Under the pieces are notes generated by a model. The model ran no database searches. It saw nothing but the letters and a program-made list of their open reading frames with translations, and had not been told where the DNA came from. A DNA stretch of 64,000 nt. It comes from Paracoccus bogoriensis (GTDB taxonomy: Bacteria > Pseudomonadota > Alphaproteobacteria > Rhodobacterales > Rhodobacteraceae). Numbering within the stretch: the stretch's first letter is position 1; every line of letters starts with the position of its first letter. A program made the position numbers and the translations under genes. The stretch spans positions 33,902 to 97,901 of the forward strand of contig NZ_JAHYSR010000012.1 in assembly GCF_019431455.1 (NCBI RefSeq), written 5' to 3'. Below are positions 31,844 to 44,038 of this stretch, piece after piece.

Positions 31844-32620
31844 ATGGCGCGCCTTGCTCGCCAGATCTGGACGCGCGGCGCCCTTCTTCTGGGGGCACTG
31901 GCCTTTGCCGCCTGTGCCGACAAGACCGGCCATGGCCGGGATGGCAGCGAACGTCCGCGCGCCAAGCCCGCCGAGGTGACGGCGCTTTTGCCAGGTGGAG
32001 GCGCGGATGTCGAAAGCCTCAGCCGGGCGCAGATTTCGACCGGATCGGGTGAGATCCTGATTCTCGAACCCGATGGCAGCGTGACCACCATGTCGCTGGA
32101 CAGCCCCGAGGGCCGCGACGCCTTCATGGTGACACAGGCCGATCTGGAGGCGCTAAACGCGAACCTGGATCTTGACCTTTCCGCGTTGGTCGCGCCCGAC
32201 ATGCCGCGCCGCAAGACCGCGCAGGAACGGGCGCTGGAGGAATTCGCCGCCCGCACCCAACCCGCCCTGCCGGCACTGCGACCCGGAATCGAGATCAAGG
32301 ACGAGGACTTCATCGCTGCTCGCGTGGACAGTCTGAACCCCGAGCGCGGCAATGATCTGGTCGAGGTGACTGCCAATCTGCGCGAGGGGGTGGACGCCGA
32401 AATCGGCTTTGCGTATGCCACCTGCGCATTGGCAGGCTGGGCCGACAGGAACGGGATCGCCTTTGGGCGCCATATCCGCACCCTGTCCGCCACGCGGAAC
32501 GGCAAACTTCTGGTCGGCTCGGCCTTCACCCTGTCGGGTGACAGACCACTGGGGCTGCGGGTGATGGAAACGAAAGAGACCTTGCGCGAATGCGAGGCAC
32601 GCGGCATTCCCGCGGCTTAG
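31844..32620 (+). CDS. putative lipoprotein of unknown function in the nuo cluster
   Basis: A 258-residue protein with an N-terminal hydrophobic segment ending in a lipobox-like site (LLLGALAFAACADK, lipid cysteine near residue 25). The mature part is polar, with an acidic helical middle (RKTAQERALEEFAAR) and a folded C-terminal half containing YATCALAGWADRNG and TLRECEARGIPAA. I do not recognise a family. The ATG at 31844 is 5 bases past nuoG; a GTG at 31835 overlaps the nuoG stop and is an alternative start. It is one of the extra genes of the Rhodobacterales nuo cluster and is likely exported. Confidence 0.7.
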   Translation: MARLARQIWTRGALLLGALAFAACADKTGHGRDGSERPRAKPAEVTALLPGGGADVESLSRAQISTGSGEILILEPDGSVTTMSLDSPEGRDAFMVTQADLEALNANLDLDLSALVAPDMPRRKTAQERALEEFAARTQPALPALRPGIEIKDEDFIAARVDSLNPERGNDLVEVTANLREGVDAEIGFAYATCALAGWADRNGIAFGRHIRTLSATRNGKLLVGSAFTLSGDRPLGLRVMETKETLRECEARGIPAA

Positions 32621-32638
32621 GAACTGGGGACAGGCGAC

Positions 32639-33670
32639 ATGGCTGAATTCTGGCAATCTTCGTGGGGCATCGCGCTGATCCTGCTGGCGCAGGGGCTGGC
32701 AATCATCGCCTTCGTGATGCTGTCGCTGGTCTATATGGTCTATGGCGACCGCAAGATCTGGGCCGCGGTCCAGATGCGGCGCGGCCCGAACGTCGTGGGC
32801 CCCTGGGGTCTGTTGCAGACCTTTGCCGATGCACTGAAATTCGTGGTCAAGGAAGTCGTCGTGCCTGCGGGCGCGGATCGCTTCGTGTTCTTTCTCGCGC
32901 CCTTCCTGTCGATGACGCTGGCGCTGCTGGCCTTCGTCGCGATTCCCTTCGCGCCAGGCTGGGTCATGGCCGATCTGAACGTCGCCATCCTGTTCATCTT
33001 CGCGGTCTCCTCGCTGGAGGTTTACGGCGTGATCATGGGGGGCTGGGCGTCGAACTCGAAATATCCGTTCCTCGGCTCGCTGCGTTCTGCCGCGCAGATG
33101 ATCAGCTATGAGGTCTCGCTGGGCCTCATCATCATCGGCGTGATCATCTCGGCGGGCTCGATGAACCTGACCGCCATCGTCGAGGCGCAGCGCGGCGCGG
33201 GCGTCCTGTCCTGGTTCTGGCTGGCGCATCTGCCGATGCTGGCGCTGTTCTTCATCTCGGCTTTGGCCGAAACGAACCGCCCGCCCTTCGATCTGCCCGA
33301 GGCCGAATCGGAACTGGTGGCGGGCTTCATGTCGGAATATTCCTCGACCGCCTATCTGCTGTTCATGGCCGGAGAATACATCGCCATCTGGCTGATGTGC
33401 GCGCTGATCTCGCTGCTGTTCTTCGGCGGCTGGCTGTCGCCCATCCCGGGCCTGCCTGACGGGGCGCTCTGGATGTTCCTGAAGATGGTGTTCTGGTTCT
33501 TCATGTTCGCCATGGTGAAGGCCATCGTGCCGCGCTATCGCTATGACCAGCTGATGCGCGTGGGTTGGAAGGTGTTCCTGCCGCTGTCGCTGGCCTGGGT
33601 GGTGATCGTCGCCTTCCTCGCCCGCTTCGAGGTCGCCGGCGGCTTCTGGGCCCGCGCGGCGGGGATGTGA
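32639..33670 (+). CDS. nuoH: NADH-quinone oxidoreductase subunit H
   Basis: Membrane subunit joining the quinone site to the proton-pumping arm. The 343-residue protein has eight to nine membrane segments and the conserved loops [40 protein letters not shown] and [18 protein letters not shown]. It starts 18 bases after the lipoprotein gene. Confidence 0.98.
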   Translation: MAEFWQSSWGIALILLAQGLAIIAFVMLSLVYMVYGDRKIWAAVQMRRGPNVVGPWGLLQTFADALKFVVKEVVVPAGADRFVFFLAPFLSMTLALLAFVAIPFAPGWVMADLNVAILFIFAVSSLEVYGVIMGGWASNSKYPFLGSLRSAAQMISYEVSLGLIIIGVIISAGSMNLTAIVEAQRGAGVLSWFWLAHLPMLALFFISALAETNRPPFDLPEAESELVAGFMSEYSSTAYLLFMAGEYIAIWLMCALISLLFFGGWLSPIPGLPDGALWMFLKMVFWFFMFAMVKAIVPRYRYDQLMRVGWKVFLPLSLAWVVIVAFLARFEVAGGFWARAAGM

Positions 33671-33725
33671 GCCCGATGATGCAAGACGCCAGGGTCCGGT
33701 CGCCCAAGCAAGGAGAGCAAGTCTG

Positions 33726-34217
33726 ATGGCTTTCGACATCGCACGCGCCACCAAGTATTTCCTGTTGGTGGACTTCCTCAAAGGGTTCGGGGTGGGAATG
33801 AAATATTTTTTCGCGCCCAAGGCCACGCTGAACTATCCCCACGAAAAGGGCCCGCTTTCGGCCCGTTTCCGGGGCGAGCACGCGCTGCGCCGCTATCCGA
33901 ACGGCGAGGAACGCTGCATCGCCTGCAAATTGTGCGAGGCGATCTGCCCCGCTCAGGCAATCACCATTGATGCCGAGCCGCGCGAGGATGGCTCTCGCCG
34001 GACCACGCGCTATGACATCGACATGACGAAGTGCATCTATTGCGGCTTTTGTCAGGAAGCCTGCCCGGTCGATGCCATCGTCGAAGGGCCGAACTTCGAA
34101 TTCGCCACCGAAACGCGCGAGGAACTCTATTACGACAAGCAGAAGCTGCTGGATAACGGCGCCCGGTGGGAAGCCCAGATCGCCCGCAACCTTGCGATGG
34201 ATGCGCCCTACCGATGA
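33726..34217 (+). CDS. nuoI: NADH-quinone oxidoreductase subunit I
   Basis: TYKY subunit with clusters N6a and N6b. The 163-residue ferredoxin-like protein has two 4Fe-4S motifs, [12 protein letters not shown] and [12 protein letters not shown], each with a following cysteine-proline, and the amphipathic N-terminal segment [14 protein letters not shown] that rests on the membrane. The ATG at 33726 is preceded by AAGGAGAG. Its stop overlaps the next gene in ATGA. Confidence 0.98.
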   Translation: MAFDIARATKYFLLVDFLKGFGVGMKYFFAPKATLNYPHEKGPLSARFRGEHALRRYPNGEERCIACKLCEAICPAQAITIDAEPREDGSRRTTRYDIDMTKCIYCGFCQEACPVDAIVEGPNFEFATETREELYYDKQKLLDNGARWEAQIARNLAMDAPYR

Positions 34218-34623
34218 CCGATGCGTTCCGACAGATGTTCCAGCAGATGCTTGCCCAGGGGCAGGAGATGGCGCGGGCCTTCAACCCCGCGCTGGAGCAT
34301 CTGGACCTGCGCGCCTTCGAGAAGATGATTCCGACCATGCCGGCCGAGATGCTGGAGATGTGGTTCGGCAAGACCTTCAACCGTGACGGTCTGGATGCCA
34401 AAACGCGGCTTCTGGTCACCATCGCCGCGCTGACCGTTCAGGGCGCTCATGCCGAGCCGCAGCTGCGCCTGACCATTCGCCATGCGATCGAGGCCGGTGC
34501 CAAGCCGCGCGAGATCGCCGAGGTGATCTGGCAGATGGGCATGTTCGGCGGCCTGCCCGCCATGCAGAAGGCGCTGGAAATCGCCCAGGGCGTCTTTACC
34601 GAATCCGATAGGAGCGAGACCGC

Positions 34624-34627
<4 letters not shown>
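34214..34627 (+). CDS. carboxymuconolactone decarboxylase-like protein without cysteines
   Basis: A 137-residue helical protein starting [20 protein letters not shown]. Its core, [19 protein letters not shown] followed by [20 protein letters not shown], fits the CMD/AhpD-like fold. It has no cysteine at all, so the CXXC peroxidase-type chemistry of AhpD is impossible and it is closer to gamma-carboxymuconolactone decarboxylase homologues. It overlaps nuoI (ATGA) and nuoJ (ATGA), so it is tightly coupled inside the operon. An aromatic-degradation role is unlikely in this context; a complex I-linked role is inference. Confidence 0.8.
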
Positions 34628-35590
<963 letters not shown>

Positions 35591-35596
35591 GCGGAT

Positions 35597-37741
35597 ATGG
35601 CGCAATTCATCCTTTTCGCGCCCCTGCTGGGCGCACTGATCGCAGGCTTCGGCTGGCGCCTGATCGGAGAGCGGGGCGCGCAGGTGCTGACCACCGCGAT
35701 CCTGTTTGCCGCCGCCGCCGCCAGCTGGTTCGTGTTCCTGACCTTCGACGGCCAGCTTCAGCGCATCCCGGTGCTGGACTGGATCGTGTCGGGCGATTTC
35801 GTCAGCGAATGGGCGATCCGTCTGGACCGGCTGACCGCAATCATGCTGATCGTCGTCACCTCGGTTTCGGCCCTGGTTCACCTCTACAGCTTCGGCTACA
35901 TGGCCCATGACGAGAATTTCGGCGATGACGAGCCCTACAGGGCGCGCTTCTTCGCCTATCTCTCGTTCTTCACCTTCGCCATGCTGATGCTGGTCACGGC
36001 CGACAACCTGCTGCAGATGTTCTTCGGATGGGAGGGCGTGGGCGTCGCGTCCTATCTGCTGATCGGCTTCTACTTCAAGAAACAATCGGCGGGCGCGGCG
36101 GCGATGAAGGCCTTCATTGTCAACCGCGTGGGCGATTTCGGCTTTCTGCTGGGCATCTTCGGGATCTGGTGGCTGACCGGCACGATCCAGTTCGACGAGA
36201 TCTTCGCGCAGGTTCCCGCGCTGGCCACGACCGAGATGACGTTCCTGTGGCGCGACTGGAATGCGGCCAACGTGCTGGCGGTCCTGCTGTTCATCGGCGC
36301 GATGGGCAAGTCGGCGCAGCTTTTCCTGCATACCTGGCTGCCCGACGCGATGGAAGGCCCGACCCCGGTGTCTGCGCTGATCCACGCGGCGACCATGGTG
36401 ACGGCGGGCGTGTTCCTGGTCTGCCGCATGTCGCCGCTCTACGAATTCGCGCCCGAGGCGAAAATGTTCATCGTTTATATCGGCGCGACGACGGCCTTCT
36501 TTGCCGCGACCGTGGGGCTGGTGCAAAACGACATCAAGCGTGTGATCGCCTATTCGACCTGCTCGCAACTGGGCTACATGTTCGTGGCGGCGGGTGTCGG
36601 CGTTTACTCGGTCGCGATGTTCCATCTGTTCACCCACGCCTTCTTCAAGGCGATGTTGTTCCTGGGCGCGGGCTCGGTGATCCACGCCATGCACCACGAA
36701 CAAGACCTGCGCAATTACGGTGGTCTGCGGAAAAAGATTCCGTTCACGTTCTGGATGATGATGATCGGCACGCTGGCCATCACCGGCGTCGGCATTCCGC
36801 TGACCCATATCGGCTTTGCGGGCTTTCTGTCCAAGGATGCCGTGATCGAGAGCGCGTTTGCTTCGGGCAGTGGCTATGCCTTCTGGATGCTCGTGATCGC
36901 GGCGCTGATGACGAGCTTCTATTCCTGGCGGCTGATGTTCCTGACCTTCTTCGGCAAGCCGCGTGGCGATCATCACGCGCATGAGCACGCGCATGAGGGT
37001 CCGCGCGTCATGACCATTCCGCTGGCCGTGCTGGCTGTCGGTTCGATCCTTGCAGGCATGGTCTGGTACAATGCCTTTTTCGGCAAGGACGAGACCGTGC
37101 GTGGCTTCTTCGGCATCGAGATCGCGGCCGCTTCACATGGGGATGACCATGGCGCCGATCACGGGGCCGAGGCTGCGGGGCTGGACACCGCGCTTGAGGG
37201 CAGTGTGGCCGAGGCCGATCATGCCCAACCCGAAGGGGGCGCTGTCCACCCTGCCGCGGGCGCGGCCGCTGATCCGGCCCAGATCAATGTGGGGCCGGGG
37301 GCGATCTTCATGCATCCCGACAATCATGTGATGCATGACGCGCATTATGTTCCGACTTGGGTCAAGGTCTCGCCCTTCGTCGCCATGCTGATCGGTCTGG
37401 CGCTGGCCTGGCTGATGTATATCCGCTATCCCGAGGCGCCGGCCAAGCTGGCCGCCCAGCAGCGCGGGCTTTATCAGTTCCTGCTGAACAAGTGGTATTT
37501 CGACGAGATCTACGACTTCCTCTTCGTCCGTCCCGCACGCTGGCTGGGTGCCAGGTTGTGGACGGGCGGCGACCGGGCCGTCATCGACGGCGCGATCAAC
37601 GGGCTGGCCCTGGGGGTGATCCCTCGGCTGACCCGCTTTGCCGGGCGGGTTCAGTCCGGCTATGTCTTCCACTACGCCTTTGCGATGGTTCTGGGCATCG
37701 TGGGCTTGCTGATCTGGGTGATGATGCGGGGCGCGCACTGA
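35597..37741 (+). CDS. nuoL: NADH-quinone oxidoreductase subunit L
   Basis: Distal antiporter-like proton pump subunit with the long lateral helix. The 714-residue protein contains [40 protein letters not shown] and [18 protein letters not shown]. It is longer than E. coli NuoL (613) because of a hydrophilic stretch near residues 455-590. This stretch has two His-rich patches (around [13 protein letters not shown] and [13 protein letters not shown]) and a low-complexity segment before the last membrane helices. Paracoccus NuoL is also about 700 residues. Confidence 0.97.
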   Translation: MAQFILFAPLLGALIAGFGWRLIGERGAQVLTTAILFAAAAASWFVFLTFDGQLQRIPVLDWIVSGDFVSEWAIRLDRLTAIMLIVVTSVSALVHLYSFGYMAHDENFGDDEPYRARFFAYLSFFTFAMLMLVTADNLLQMFFGWEGVGVASYLLIGFYFKKQSAGAAAMKAFIVNRVGDFGFLLGIFGIWWLTGTIQFDEIFAQVPALATTEMTFLWRDWNAANVLAVLLFIGAMGKSAQLFLHTWLPDAMEGPTPVSALIHAATMVTAGVFLVCRMSPLYEFAPEAKMFIVYIGATTAFFAATVGLVQNDIKRVIAYSTCSQLGYMFVAAGVGVYSVAMFHLFTHAFFKAMLFLGAGSVIHAMHHEQDLRNYGGLRKKIPFTFWMMMIGTLAITGVGIPLTHIGFAGFLSKDAVIESAFASGSGYAFWMLVIAALMTSFYSWRLMFLTFFGKPRGDHHAHEHAHEGPRVMTIPLAVLAVGSILAGMVWYNAFFGKDETVRGFFGIEIAAASHGDDHGADHGAEAAGLDTALEGSVAEADHAQPEGGAVHPAAGAAADPAQINVGPGAIFMHPDNHVMHDAHYVPTWVKVSPFVAMLIGLALAWLMYIRYPEAPAKLAAQQRGLYQFLLNKWYFDEIYDFLFVRPARWLGARLWTGGDRAVIDGAINGLALGVIPRLTRFAGRVQSGYVFHYAFAMVLGIVGLLIWVMMRGAH

Positions 37742-37742
37742 C

Positions 37743-39299
37743 ATGACGAACCTTCTTTCGATCATCACCTTCCTGCCGATCGTCGCGGCGGGGATCCTGG
37801 CCCTGTTCCTGCGCGGCGATGACGCGGCCGCGCAGAAGAATGCCAAATGGCTTGCCCTGATCGCCACCAGCGCGACCTTCCTGATCTCGCTGTTCCTGCT
37901 GGCGGGCTTCGACCCCTCGGATACGGGCTTCCAGTTCGTCGAGGATCATGCCTGGATCATGGGCCTGCGCTACAAGATGGGTGTGGACGGCATCTCGATC
38001 CTGTTCGTGCTGCTGACCACCTTCCTGATGCCGCTGACGATCCTGTCCTGCTGGGAGGTCAAGCACCGGGTCAAGGAATACATGATTGCCTTCCTTGTGC
38101 TGGAAGGCCTGATGGTCGGCGTCTTCACGGCGCTGGACCTGATCCTATTCTACCTGTTCTTCGAGGCGGGCCTCATTCCGATGTTCCTGATCATCGGCAT
38201 CTGGGGCGGCAAGGATCGCATCTACGCGAGCTTCAAGTTCTTCCTCTATACCTTCATCGGCTCGGTCCTGATGCTGGTCGCCATGATCGCCATGGCGAGG
38301 ACCGCGGGCACCACGGATATCGAGGCGCTTCTGGCCTTTGATTTCCCCTCGGATACGATGCGGATTCTGGGGCTGACGGTGGTCGGCGGAATGCAGACGC
38401 TGCTGTTCCTGGCCTTCCTGGCCAGCTTCGCGGTCAAGATGCCGATGTGGCCGGTCCATACCTGGCTGCCCGATGCGCATGTCCAGGCGCCCACCGCCGG
38501 GTCTGTCGTGCTGGCCGCGGTGCTGCTGAAGATGGGGGGCTATGGCTTCATCCGCTTCAGCCTGCCGATGTTCCCGGTGGCTTCGGACCTGATGCAGCCG
38601 CTCGTGCTGTGGCTCTCGGCCATCGCCATTGTCTATACTTCGCTGGTGGCACTGGCGCAGAGCGACATGAAGAAGCTGATCGCCTATTCGTCGGTCGCCC
38701 ATATGGGCTATGTCACCATGGGCATCTTTGCGGCGAACCAGCAAGGTCTGGACGGCGCGATCTTCCAGATGCTGTCGCATGGCTTCATCTCGGGCGCGCT
38801 GTTTCTGTGCGTCGGTGTGATCTACGACCGGATGCACACGCGCGAGATCGACGCTTATGGCGGCCTGGTGAACCGGATGCCGGTCTATGCGCTGGTCTTC
38901 ATGTTCTTCACCATGGCCAATGTCGGCCTGCCCGGCACCTCGGGCTTCGTGGGTGAGTTCCTGACCCTCTTGGGTGTGTTCCGGGCAAATACCTGGGTGG
39001 CCTTTGTCGCGGCGACGGGTGTGATCCTGTCGGCGGCCTATGCGCTGTGGCTTTACCGCCGCGTGACGATGGGTGCCCTGATCAAGGAAAGCCTCAAGAC
39101 GATCACCGACATGACGCCGCGCGAAAAGTGGATCTTTGCGCCGCTGATCGCCATGACCCTGATCCTGGGCGTCTATCCGCGCCTTGTCACCGACATCACC
39201 GGCCCGTCGGTCGAGGCGCTGCTGGTGAATTTCCACGACGCCCTGCCGACCCAGGCCGAGGCAAGCGACGATCTGGCGCAAGCCGCCGTCAGCCATTGA
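37743..39299 (+). CDS. nuoM: NADH-quinone oxidoreductase subunit M
   Basis: ND4-type antiporter-like subunit of 518 residues. Conserved elements include [20 protein letters not shown] (key glutamate), [20 protein letters not shown] and [15 protein letters not shown]. It starts one base after the nuoL stop. The C-terminal 35 residues are acidic and polar. Confidence 0.98.
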   Translation: MTNLLSIITFLPIVAAGILALFLRGDDAAAQKNAKWLALIATSATFLISLFLLAGFDPSDTGFQFVEDHAWIMGLRYKMGVDGISILFVLLTTFLMPLTILSCWEVKHRVKEYMIAFLVLEGLMVGVFTALDLILFYLFFEAGLIPMFLIIGIWGGKDRIYASFKFFLYTFIGSVLMLVAMIAMARTAGTTDIEALLAFDFPSDTMRILGLTVVGGMQTLLFLAFLASFAVKMPMWPVHTWLPDAHVQAPTAGSVVLAAVLLKMGGYGFIRFSLPMFPVASDLMQPLVLWLSAIAIVYTSLVALAQSDMKKLIAYSSVAHMGYVTMGIFAANQQGLDGAIFQMLSHGFISGALFLCVGVIYDRMHTREIDAYGGLVNRMPVYALVFMFFTMANVGLPGTSGFVGEFLTLLGVFRANTWVAFVAATGVILSAAYALWLYRRVTMGALIKESLKTITDMTPREKWIFAPLIAMTLILGVYPRLVTDITGPSVEALLVNFHDALPTQAEASDDLAQAAVSH

Positions 39300-39309
39300 G
39301 GACAGTTTG

Positions 39310-40770
39310 ATGACCGGAATCGATTTCTCCACCATCCTGCCCGAGCTTTGGCTGGCCATCTACGCGCTGGCCGCGCTGATGGCGGGCGCCTATTTCGGCA
39401 AGGACCGGATCGCGCGGCCGATCCTCTGGGCCAGCGTTCTGGCGTTGCTCGTCGCCGCCTTCTACATCGGCGTGACCGAGCGTCCCGACCAGGTCTCGTT
39501 CTTCGGCATGTTCGCCGATGATGCCTTTGGCCGCTTCGCCAAGGTGACGCTGCTTCTGGCCGGTGCTGCGGTGCTGGCCATGAGCGCGGATTACATGGAG
39601 CGTCACGCGCTGCTGCGCTTCGAATACCCGATCCTGATCGTGCTGGCCTCGCTTGGCATGATGCTGATGGTCTCTGCCAGCGACCTGCTGACGCTGTATA
39701 TCGGCCTCGAACTGCAATCGCTGTCGCTCTATGTCGTGGCGTCGATCCGCCGGGACAGCGCGAAGTCCTCCGAGGCGGGGCTGAAATACTTCGTGCTGGG
39801 CGCGCTCAGTTCGGGCGTGCTGCTCTATGGCGCATCGCTCGTTTACGGCTTTGCGGGCACGACGAATTTCGCGGGCATCCTTCAGGTCGTGTCCGAGGGC
39901 GAGCTGTCCACCGGCCTGCTGTTCGGTCTGGTCTTCCTGCTGGTCGGTCTGGCCTTCAAGGTCTCGGCGGTGCCCTTCCACATGTGGACGCCCGACGTTT
40001 ATGAGGGCTCTCCCACGCCGGTCACGGCCTTCTTCGCCACCGCGCCCAAGGTCGCGGCCATGGCGCTGCTGGCGCGGCTGATGTTCGACGCCTTCGGCAA
40101 TGTCGTCGCGGACTGGACGCAGATCATCGCCTTTCTTGCGGTGCTGTCGATGTTTCTTGGCGCGATCGCCGGGATCGGACAGCGCAACATCAAGCGGCTG
40201 ATGGCTTATTCCTCGATCGCGCATATGGGCTTTGCGCTGGTGGGGCTGGCGGCCGGAACGGCAGTCGGCGTGCAGGCGATGCTGCTCTACATGGCGATCT
40301 ATGCGGTGATGAACGTGGGCAGTTTTGCCTTCATCCTGTCGATGGAGCGTGACGGCCGCCCGATCACCGATCTGGACAGCCTGAACCGTTTCGCCTCGGC
40401 GGAACCTCTCAAGGCGCTGGCCGTGCTGTTGCTGATGTTCAGCCTTGCGGGCGTGCCGCCTCTGGTCGGGTTCTGGGCGAAATACGGCGTGCTGACGGCA
40501 GCCGTCGATGGCGGATTGGCCTGGCTGGCGGTGGCCGGTGTGATTGCCTCGGTGATCGGCGCCTTCTATTATCTGCGGATCGTCTATTACATGTATTTCG
40601 GCGCCGAGACCGAGGGCCTGACCTCTCGCATGGGCGCAGTGCAATATGCCGCGCTGATCGTCCCGGCTTTCGCGCTGCTGCTGGGTTCGATCACGCTTCT
40701 GGGCCTGGACGACGCAGCGGCGGTTGCGGCCGAGTCGCTGGTCGGCGCGCTGACGGCTGCGGGTGAGTAA
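39310..40770 (+). CDS. nuoN: NADH-quinone oxidoreductase subunit N
   Basis: ND2-type antiporter-like subunit of 486 residues. Recognisable parts are [40 protein letters not shown] and [19 protein letters not shown] use ATG 39310 (MTGIDFS); a TTG three bases earlier is in frame. The last 8 bases overlap the GTG start of birA. Confidence 0.97.
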   Translation: MTGIDFSTILPELWLAIYALAALMAGAYFGKDRIARPILWASVLALLVAAFYIGVTERPDQVSFFGMFADDAFGRFAKVTLLLAGAAVLAMSADYMERHALLRFEYPILIVLASLGMMLMVSASDLLTLYIGLELQSLSLYVVASIRRDSAKSSEAGLKYFVLGALSSGVLLYGASLVYGFAGTTNFAGILQVVSEGELSTGLLFGLVFLLVGLAFKVSAVPFHMWTPDVYEGSPTPVTAFFATAPKVAAMALLARLMFDAFGNVVADWTQIIAFLAVLSMFLGAIAGIGQRNIKRLMAYSSIAHMGFALVGLAAGTAVGVQAMLLYMAIYAVMNVGSFAFILSMERDGRPITDLDSLNRFASAEPLKALAVLLLMFSLAGVPPLVGFWAKYGVLTAAVDGGLAWLAVAGVIASVIGAFYYLRIVYYMYFGAETEGLTSRMGAVQYAALIVPAFALLLGSITLLGLDDAAAVAAESLVGALTAAGE

Positions 40771-41536
40771 GGCGCCCGTGGCCACCTGGCCCGAGGGCGT
40801 GGCGCGCCACGTCCTCGACCGCGTGGACAGCACCAATGCCGAGGCGCTGCGGATGGCGCCGCATCTCTCGGGCCCGACCTGGATCATGGCCCGCCGGCAA
40901 GAGGCAGGCCGCGGCCGGCGGGGCAGGCCCTGGGCCGATCCTCGCGGCAATTTCGCGGCGACGCTGCTGCTGCGTCCCGATGGCGGCGCGGGACAGGCGG
41001 CCTTGGCCTCGTTCGTAGCCGCGCTGGCGGTGCACGACGCGGTGCGGAGCCTGTGCGGTCCGCAGGGTTCGCTTTTGCTGAAGTGGCCCAATGACGTGCT
41101 TCTGAATGGCGGCAAGCTGTCCGGCATCCTGCTGGAAAGCAGCGGTTCGGGCCGGGGTGTCGTCGCGCTGGCCGTGGGGATCGGGATCAATCTGACCGAT
41201 GCACCCGAAGCCAGCCAGGTCGAGCCCGGCGCGGTGCGGCCCGTCAGCCTGGCCGGAGAGACGGGCATCGCCCCCAGCCAGGACGAGATGCTGGACGCGC
41301 TGGCCGCGGCCTTCGATCACTGGTGGCGCCAGTTGCAGACCTACGGCTTCGCGCCGATCCGAGCCGCCTGGCTGGCCCGCGCTGCCAAGCTGGGCGAGAC
41401 GCTGACTGCACGCCACGGCACCGGCCAGACTGTCGGACGGTTCGAGGGCATCGACGAAACTGGCGCGCTGATCCTGACGACTGCACGGGGGCGCGTGGCC
41501 ATCGCTGCCGCCGACATCCATTTCGGAGAAGCATAA
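40763..41536 (+). CDS. birA: biotin-[acetyl-CoA-carboxylase] ligase
   Basis: Activates biotin with ATP and attaches it to carrier lysines, for example of pyruvate carboxylase (pyc, upstream of nuo) and acetyl-CoA carboxylase. The 257-residue protein is the short catalytic type without the DNA-binding repressor domain. It has the biotin/ATP loop [39 protein letters not shown] and VGIGINL, and a small C-terminal SH3-like domain. Start is GTG, overlapping nuoN by 8 bases, so it is co-translated with complex I genes. Confidence 0.95.
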   Translation: MSKAPVATWPEGVARHVLDRVDSTNAEALRMAPHLSGPTWIMARRQEAGRGRRGRPWADPRGNFAATLLLRPDGGAGQAALASFVAALAVHDAVRSLCGPQGSLLLKWPNDVLLNGGKLSGILLESSGSGRGVVALAVGIGINLTDAPEASQVEPGAVRPVSLAGETGIAPSQDEMLDALAAAFDHWWRQLQTYGFAPIRAAWLARAAKLGETLTARHGTGQTVGRFEGIDETGALILTTARGRVAIAAADIHFGEA

Positions 41537-41537
41537 G

Positions 41538-42320
41538 ATGCTGCTCTGTATCGACACCGGCAACACGAATACGGTCTTTTCCATCTGGGACGGCGCCCGC
41601 TTCGTCGCACATTGGCGCATCAGCACCGATCACCGGCGCACGGCGGACGAATACTTCGTCTGGCTCAGCACGCTGATGCAGCTGACCGGCCGCGACGGTC
41701 TGAACGTCGATGCCTGCATCATCAGCGCCACGGCGCCGCGGGTGGTCTTTAACCTTCGCGTTCTCTGCAACCGCTATTTCGATACGCGCCCTCTGGTCGT
41801 GGGCAAGCCCGATTGCCTGCTGCCCGTGCCCCCGCGCGTGGACGAAGGCACGACGGTCGGCCCCGACCGGCTGGTGAACACGGTCGGCGCCTTCGACCGG
41901 CACGGCCCCGATCTGGTCGTGGTGGATTTCGGCACCGCCACGACCTTCGACGTGGTGGACACGGATGGCGCCTATATCGGCGGGGTGATCGCGCCGGGCG
42001 TGAACCTGTCGCTGGAGGCGCTGCATATGGGGGCGGCCTCGCTGCCTCATGTCGATGTGACCATGCCCGCGCGCGTGATCGGCACGAATACGGTTGCATG
42101 TATCCAGTCGGGCGTGTTCTGGGGCTATGTTGGACTGGTCGAGGGCATTGTGCGCCAGATCCGTGTCGAGCGCGACCGGCCCATGAAGGTGATTGCGACC
42201 GGAGGGTTGGCGCCGCTGTTCGATCAGGGGTTTGACCTCTTCGACGCAATCGAGGACGATTTGACGATGCATGGGCTGAGGCTCATTCACGACTACAACA
42301 AGGAGATGGGCAATGGCTGA
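41538..42320 (+). CDS. coaX: type III pantothenate kinase
   Basis: Phosphorylates pantothenate, the first step to coenzyme A after panB/panC. The 260-residue product has the ASKHA-fold motifs of CoaX: LLCIDTGNTNTVFSIWDG (phosphate loop with Asp6-type residue), GPDRLVNTVGAF, VVDFGTATTFDVVD and GGVIAPGVNLSLEALHMGAASLP (split across residues 150-172). It begins one base after birA and overlaps rnj by 8 bases. Confidence 0.97.
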   Translation: MLLCIDTGNTNTVFSIWDGARFVAHWRISTDHRRTADEYFVWLSTLMQLTGRDGLNVDACIISATAPRVVFNLRVLCNRYFDTRPLVVGKPDCLLPVPPRVDEGTTVGPDRLVNTVGAFDRHGPDLVVVDFGTATTFDVVDTDGAYIGGVIAPGVNLSLEALHMGAASLPHVDVTMPARVIGTNTVACIQSGVFWGYVGLVEGIVRQIRVERDRPMKVIATGGLAPLFDQGFDLFDAIEDDLTMHGLRLIHDYNKEMGNG

Positions 42321-43989
42321 CCGCCTGATCTATCTGCCGCTTGGCGGCGCGGGCGAAATCGGCATGAACGCCTATGTCTATGGCTATGGCCGCCCCGGCA
42401 AGGAGCGGCTGATCCTTGTCGATCTGGGCGTGACCTTCGGCGACATGGACAGCAGCCCCGGCATCGACCTGATCATGCCCGATATCGCATGGCTGGAGGA
42501 GAACCGGGATCGGCTGGAGGCGATCTTCGTCACCCACGGGCACGAGGATCATATCGGCGCGATCGCGCATCTCTGGGGACGGCTCGACGTGCCGATCCAT
42601 GCGCGCGCCTTCACCGGCCGTCTGGTCCGGCTGAAGATGGAGGAACACGGCCTGCCGACCGAGGCCGTCAATATCGTGAACCCGCGCCCCGACGTGACCG
42701 AGGCCGGACCGTTCCGCGTGCAATATGTGCCGATCAGCCACTCGATCCCCGAAAGCTCGGCCCTGATCATCGACACTCCCGCCGGGCGGATCCTGCATAC
42801 GGGCGACTTCAAGCTGGATGTCAGCCCCGTCGTGGGTGAGGCCTTCGATCCGATGCTCTGGCAGGAGATCGGAGCCGAAGGCGACGGCGTGAAGGTTCTG
42901 GCCTGCGACAGCACCAATATCTTCTCGACCCATCCGGGCCGGTCGGAATCGCTGCTGGCGACGCCGATCCTGGAATGGGTCATGGCACAAAGGGGCATGG
43001 TCGTCGCGACCACCTTCGCCAGCAATGTCGCGCGGCTGAAGACGCTGGCCGAGGCGGCCCGCGCTTCGGGGCGCAAGGTCTGCCTGCTGGGCCGCGCCAT
43101 GCGCCGCATGGTGGCGGTGGGCCTGGAAACGGGCGTTCTGACGGATTTTCCCGAAACGATCAGCGCCGATGATGCAGCGCGCCTGCCGCGCCACGAGGTC
43201 TTGCTGATCGTCACCGGCAGCCAGGGCGAGCGCCGCGCCGCCAGCGCGCAGTTGTCGCGCGGCCGCTATCTGGGCCTTTCGTTGCAGGAAGGCGACAGCT
43301 TCCTCTTCAGTTCGCGCACCATTCCGGGCAATGAACGCCCCGTCGCGCGCATCATGAACGCGTTAAGCGAACTGGGCGTTGAGGTCTTTGATGCCGATGA
43401 CGGGCTTTACCATGTGTCGGGCCATGCCAACCGCCCGGATATCGAGGCGATGCATGACCTGCTGAAGCCGCGCATTGTCATCCCGATGCACGGGGAACAT
43501 CTTCATCTGCGCGAACATGTGATGCTGGCCCGCAGCAAGGGAATGGCAGCCGAAGTCGTCGTGAACGGCATGATGGTCGAACTGACCGGCGAGACGCCGC
43601 GCGTGGTCGATCAGGTGGAATCGGGCAAGCTGTATCTGGACGGAACGGTGCTGATCGGCGCAATGGACGGGATCGTGCGCGACCGCATCCGGATGGCGCT
43701 GAACGGGCACGCGCTGGTCAGCGTCATCGTGGACGAGGATGACAATGCCTTGCCGGATGCCTGGGTCGAGCTGATGGGCCTGGCCGGGCGCACGCGCGCA
43801 GGTCAGGATCTGGCCCGCCATATCGAGGGCGAATTGTCCGACTTCCTGGAGCGCGCCGATGCCCGCACCGTGGCCGACGATGCCAGGATGGACGAAGCGC
43901 TGCGAAAGATCACCCGCCAGGTCGTCATGGAGGAGATCGGCAAGAAGCCCGAGGTGACGGTGATCATCAGCCGCCTGATGGCCGACTGA
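42313..43989 (+). CDS. rnj: ribonuclease J
   Basis: Metallo-beta-lactamase/beta-CASP RNase (endo- and 5' exonuclease) for rRNA and mRNA processing; alphaproteobacteria use a single RNase J. The 558-residue protein has the zinc motif VTHGHEDHIGAI, PISHSIPESSALII, LHTGDFKLD, the beta-CASP region with TGSQGERRAA and VSGHANRPDIEAM, and a C-terminal domain. The ATG at 42313 has AAGGAGATGGGC upstream and overlaps the end of coaX. It is the last gene of the nuo-birA-coaX-rnj run; a GC hairpin follows. Confidence 0.97.
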   Translation: MADRLIYLPLGGAGEIGMNAYVYGYGRPGKERLILVDLGVTFGDMDSSPGIDLIMPDIAWLEENRDRLEAIFVTHGHEDHIGAIAHLWGRLDVPIHARAFTGRLVRLKMEEHGLPTEAVNIVNPRPDVTEAGPFRVQYVPISHSIPESSALIIDTPAGRILHTGDFKLDVSPVVGEAFDPMLWQEIGAEGDGVKVLACDSTNIFSTHPGRSESLLATPILEWVMAQRGMVVATTFASNVARLKTLAEAARASGRKVCLLGRAMRRMVAVGLETGVLTDFPETISADDAARLPRHEVLLIVTGSQGERRAASAQLSRGRYLGLSLQEGDSFLFSSRTIPGNERPVARIMNALSELGVEVFDADDGLYHVSGHANRPDIEAMHDLLKPRIVIPMHGEHLHLREHVMLARSKGMAAEVVVNGMMVELTGETPRVVDQVESGKLYLDGTVLIGAMDGIVRDRIRMALNGHALVSVIVDEDDNALPDAWVELMGLAGRTRAGQDLARHIEGELSDFLERADARTVADDARMDEALRKITRQVVMEEIGKKPEVTVIISRLMAD

Positions 43990-44018
43990 GACCGTTTTTC
44001 CGTTGCGTCCCGCGATGG

Positions 44019-44038
44019 CCGGGGGGCCAGCCCCCCGG
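44019..44038 (+). terminator. GC-rich hairpin after rnj
   Basis: CCGGGGGG (44019-44026), loop CCAG, CCCCCCGG (44031-44038), 30 bases past the rnj stop, followed by ACCCCCC. A second 7-bp hairpin (CAGCCCG ... CGGGCTG) follows at about 44051-44072. No T-run, but this kind of GC block commonly ends genes in this group. It probably closes the nuo-rnj operon. Confidence 0.45.
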
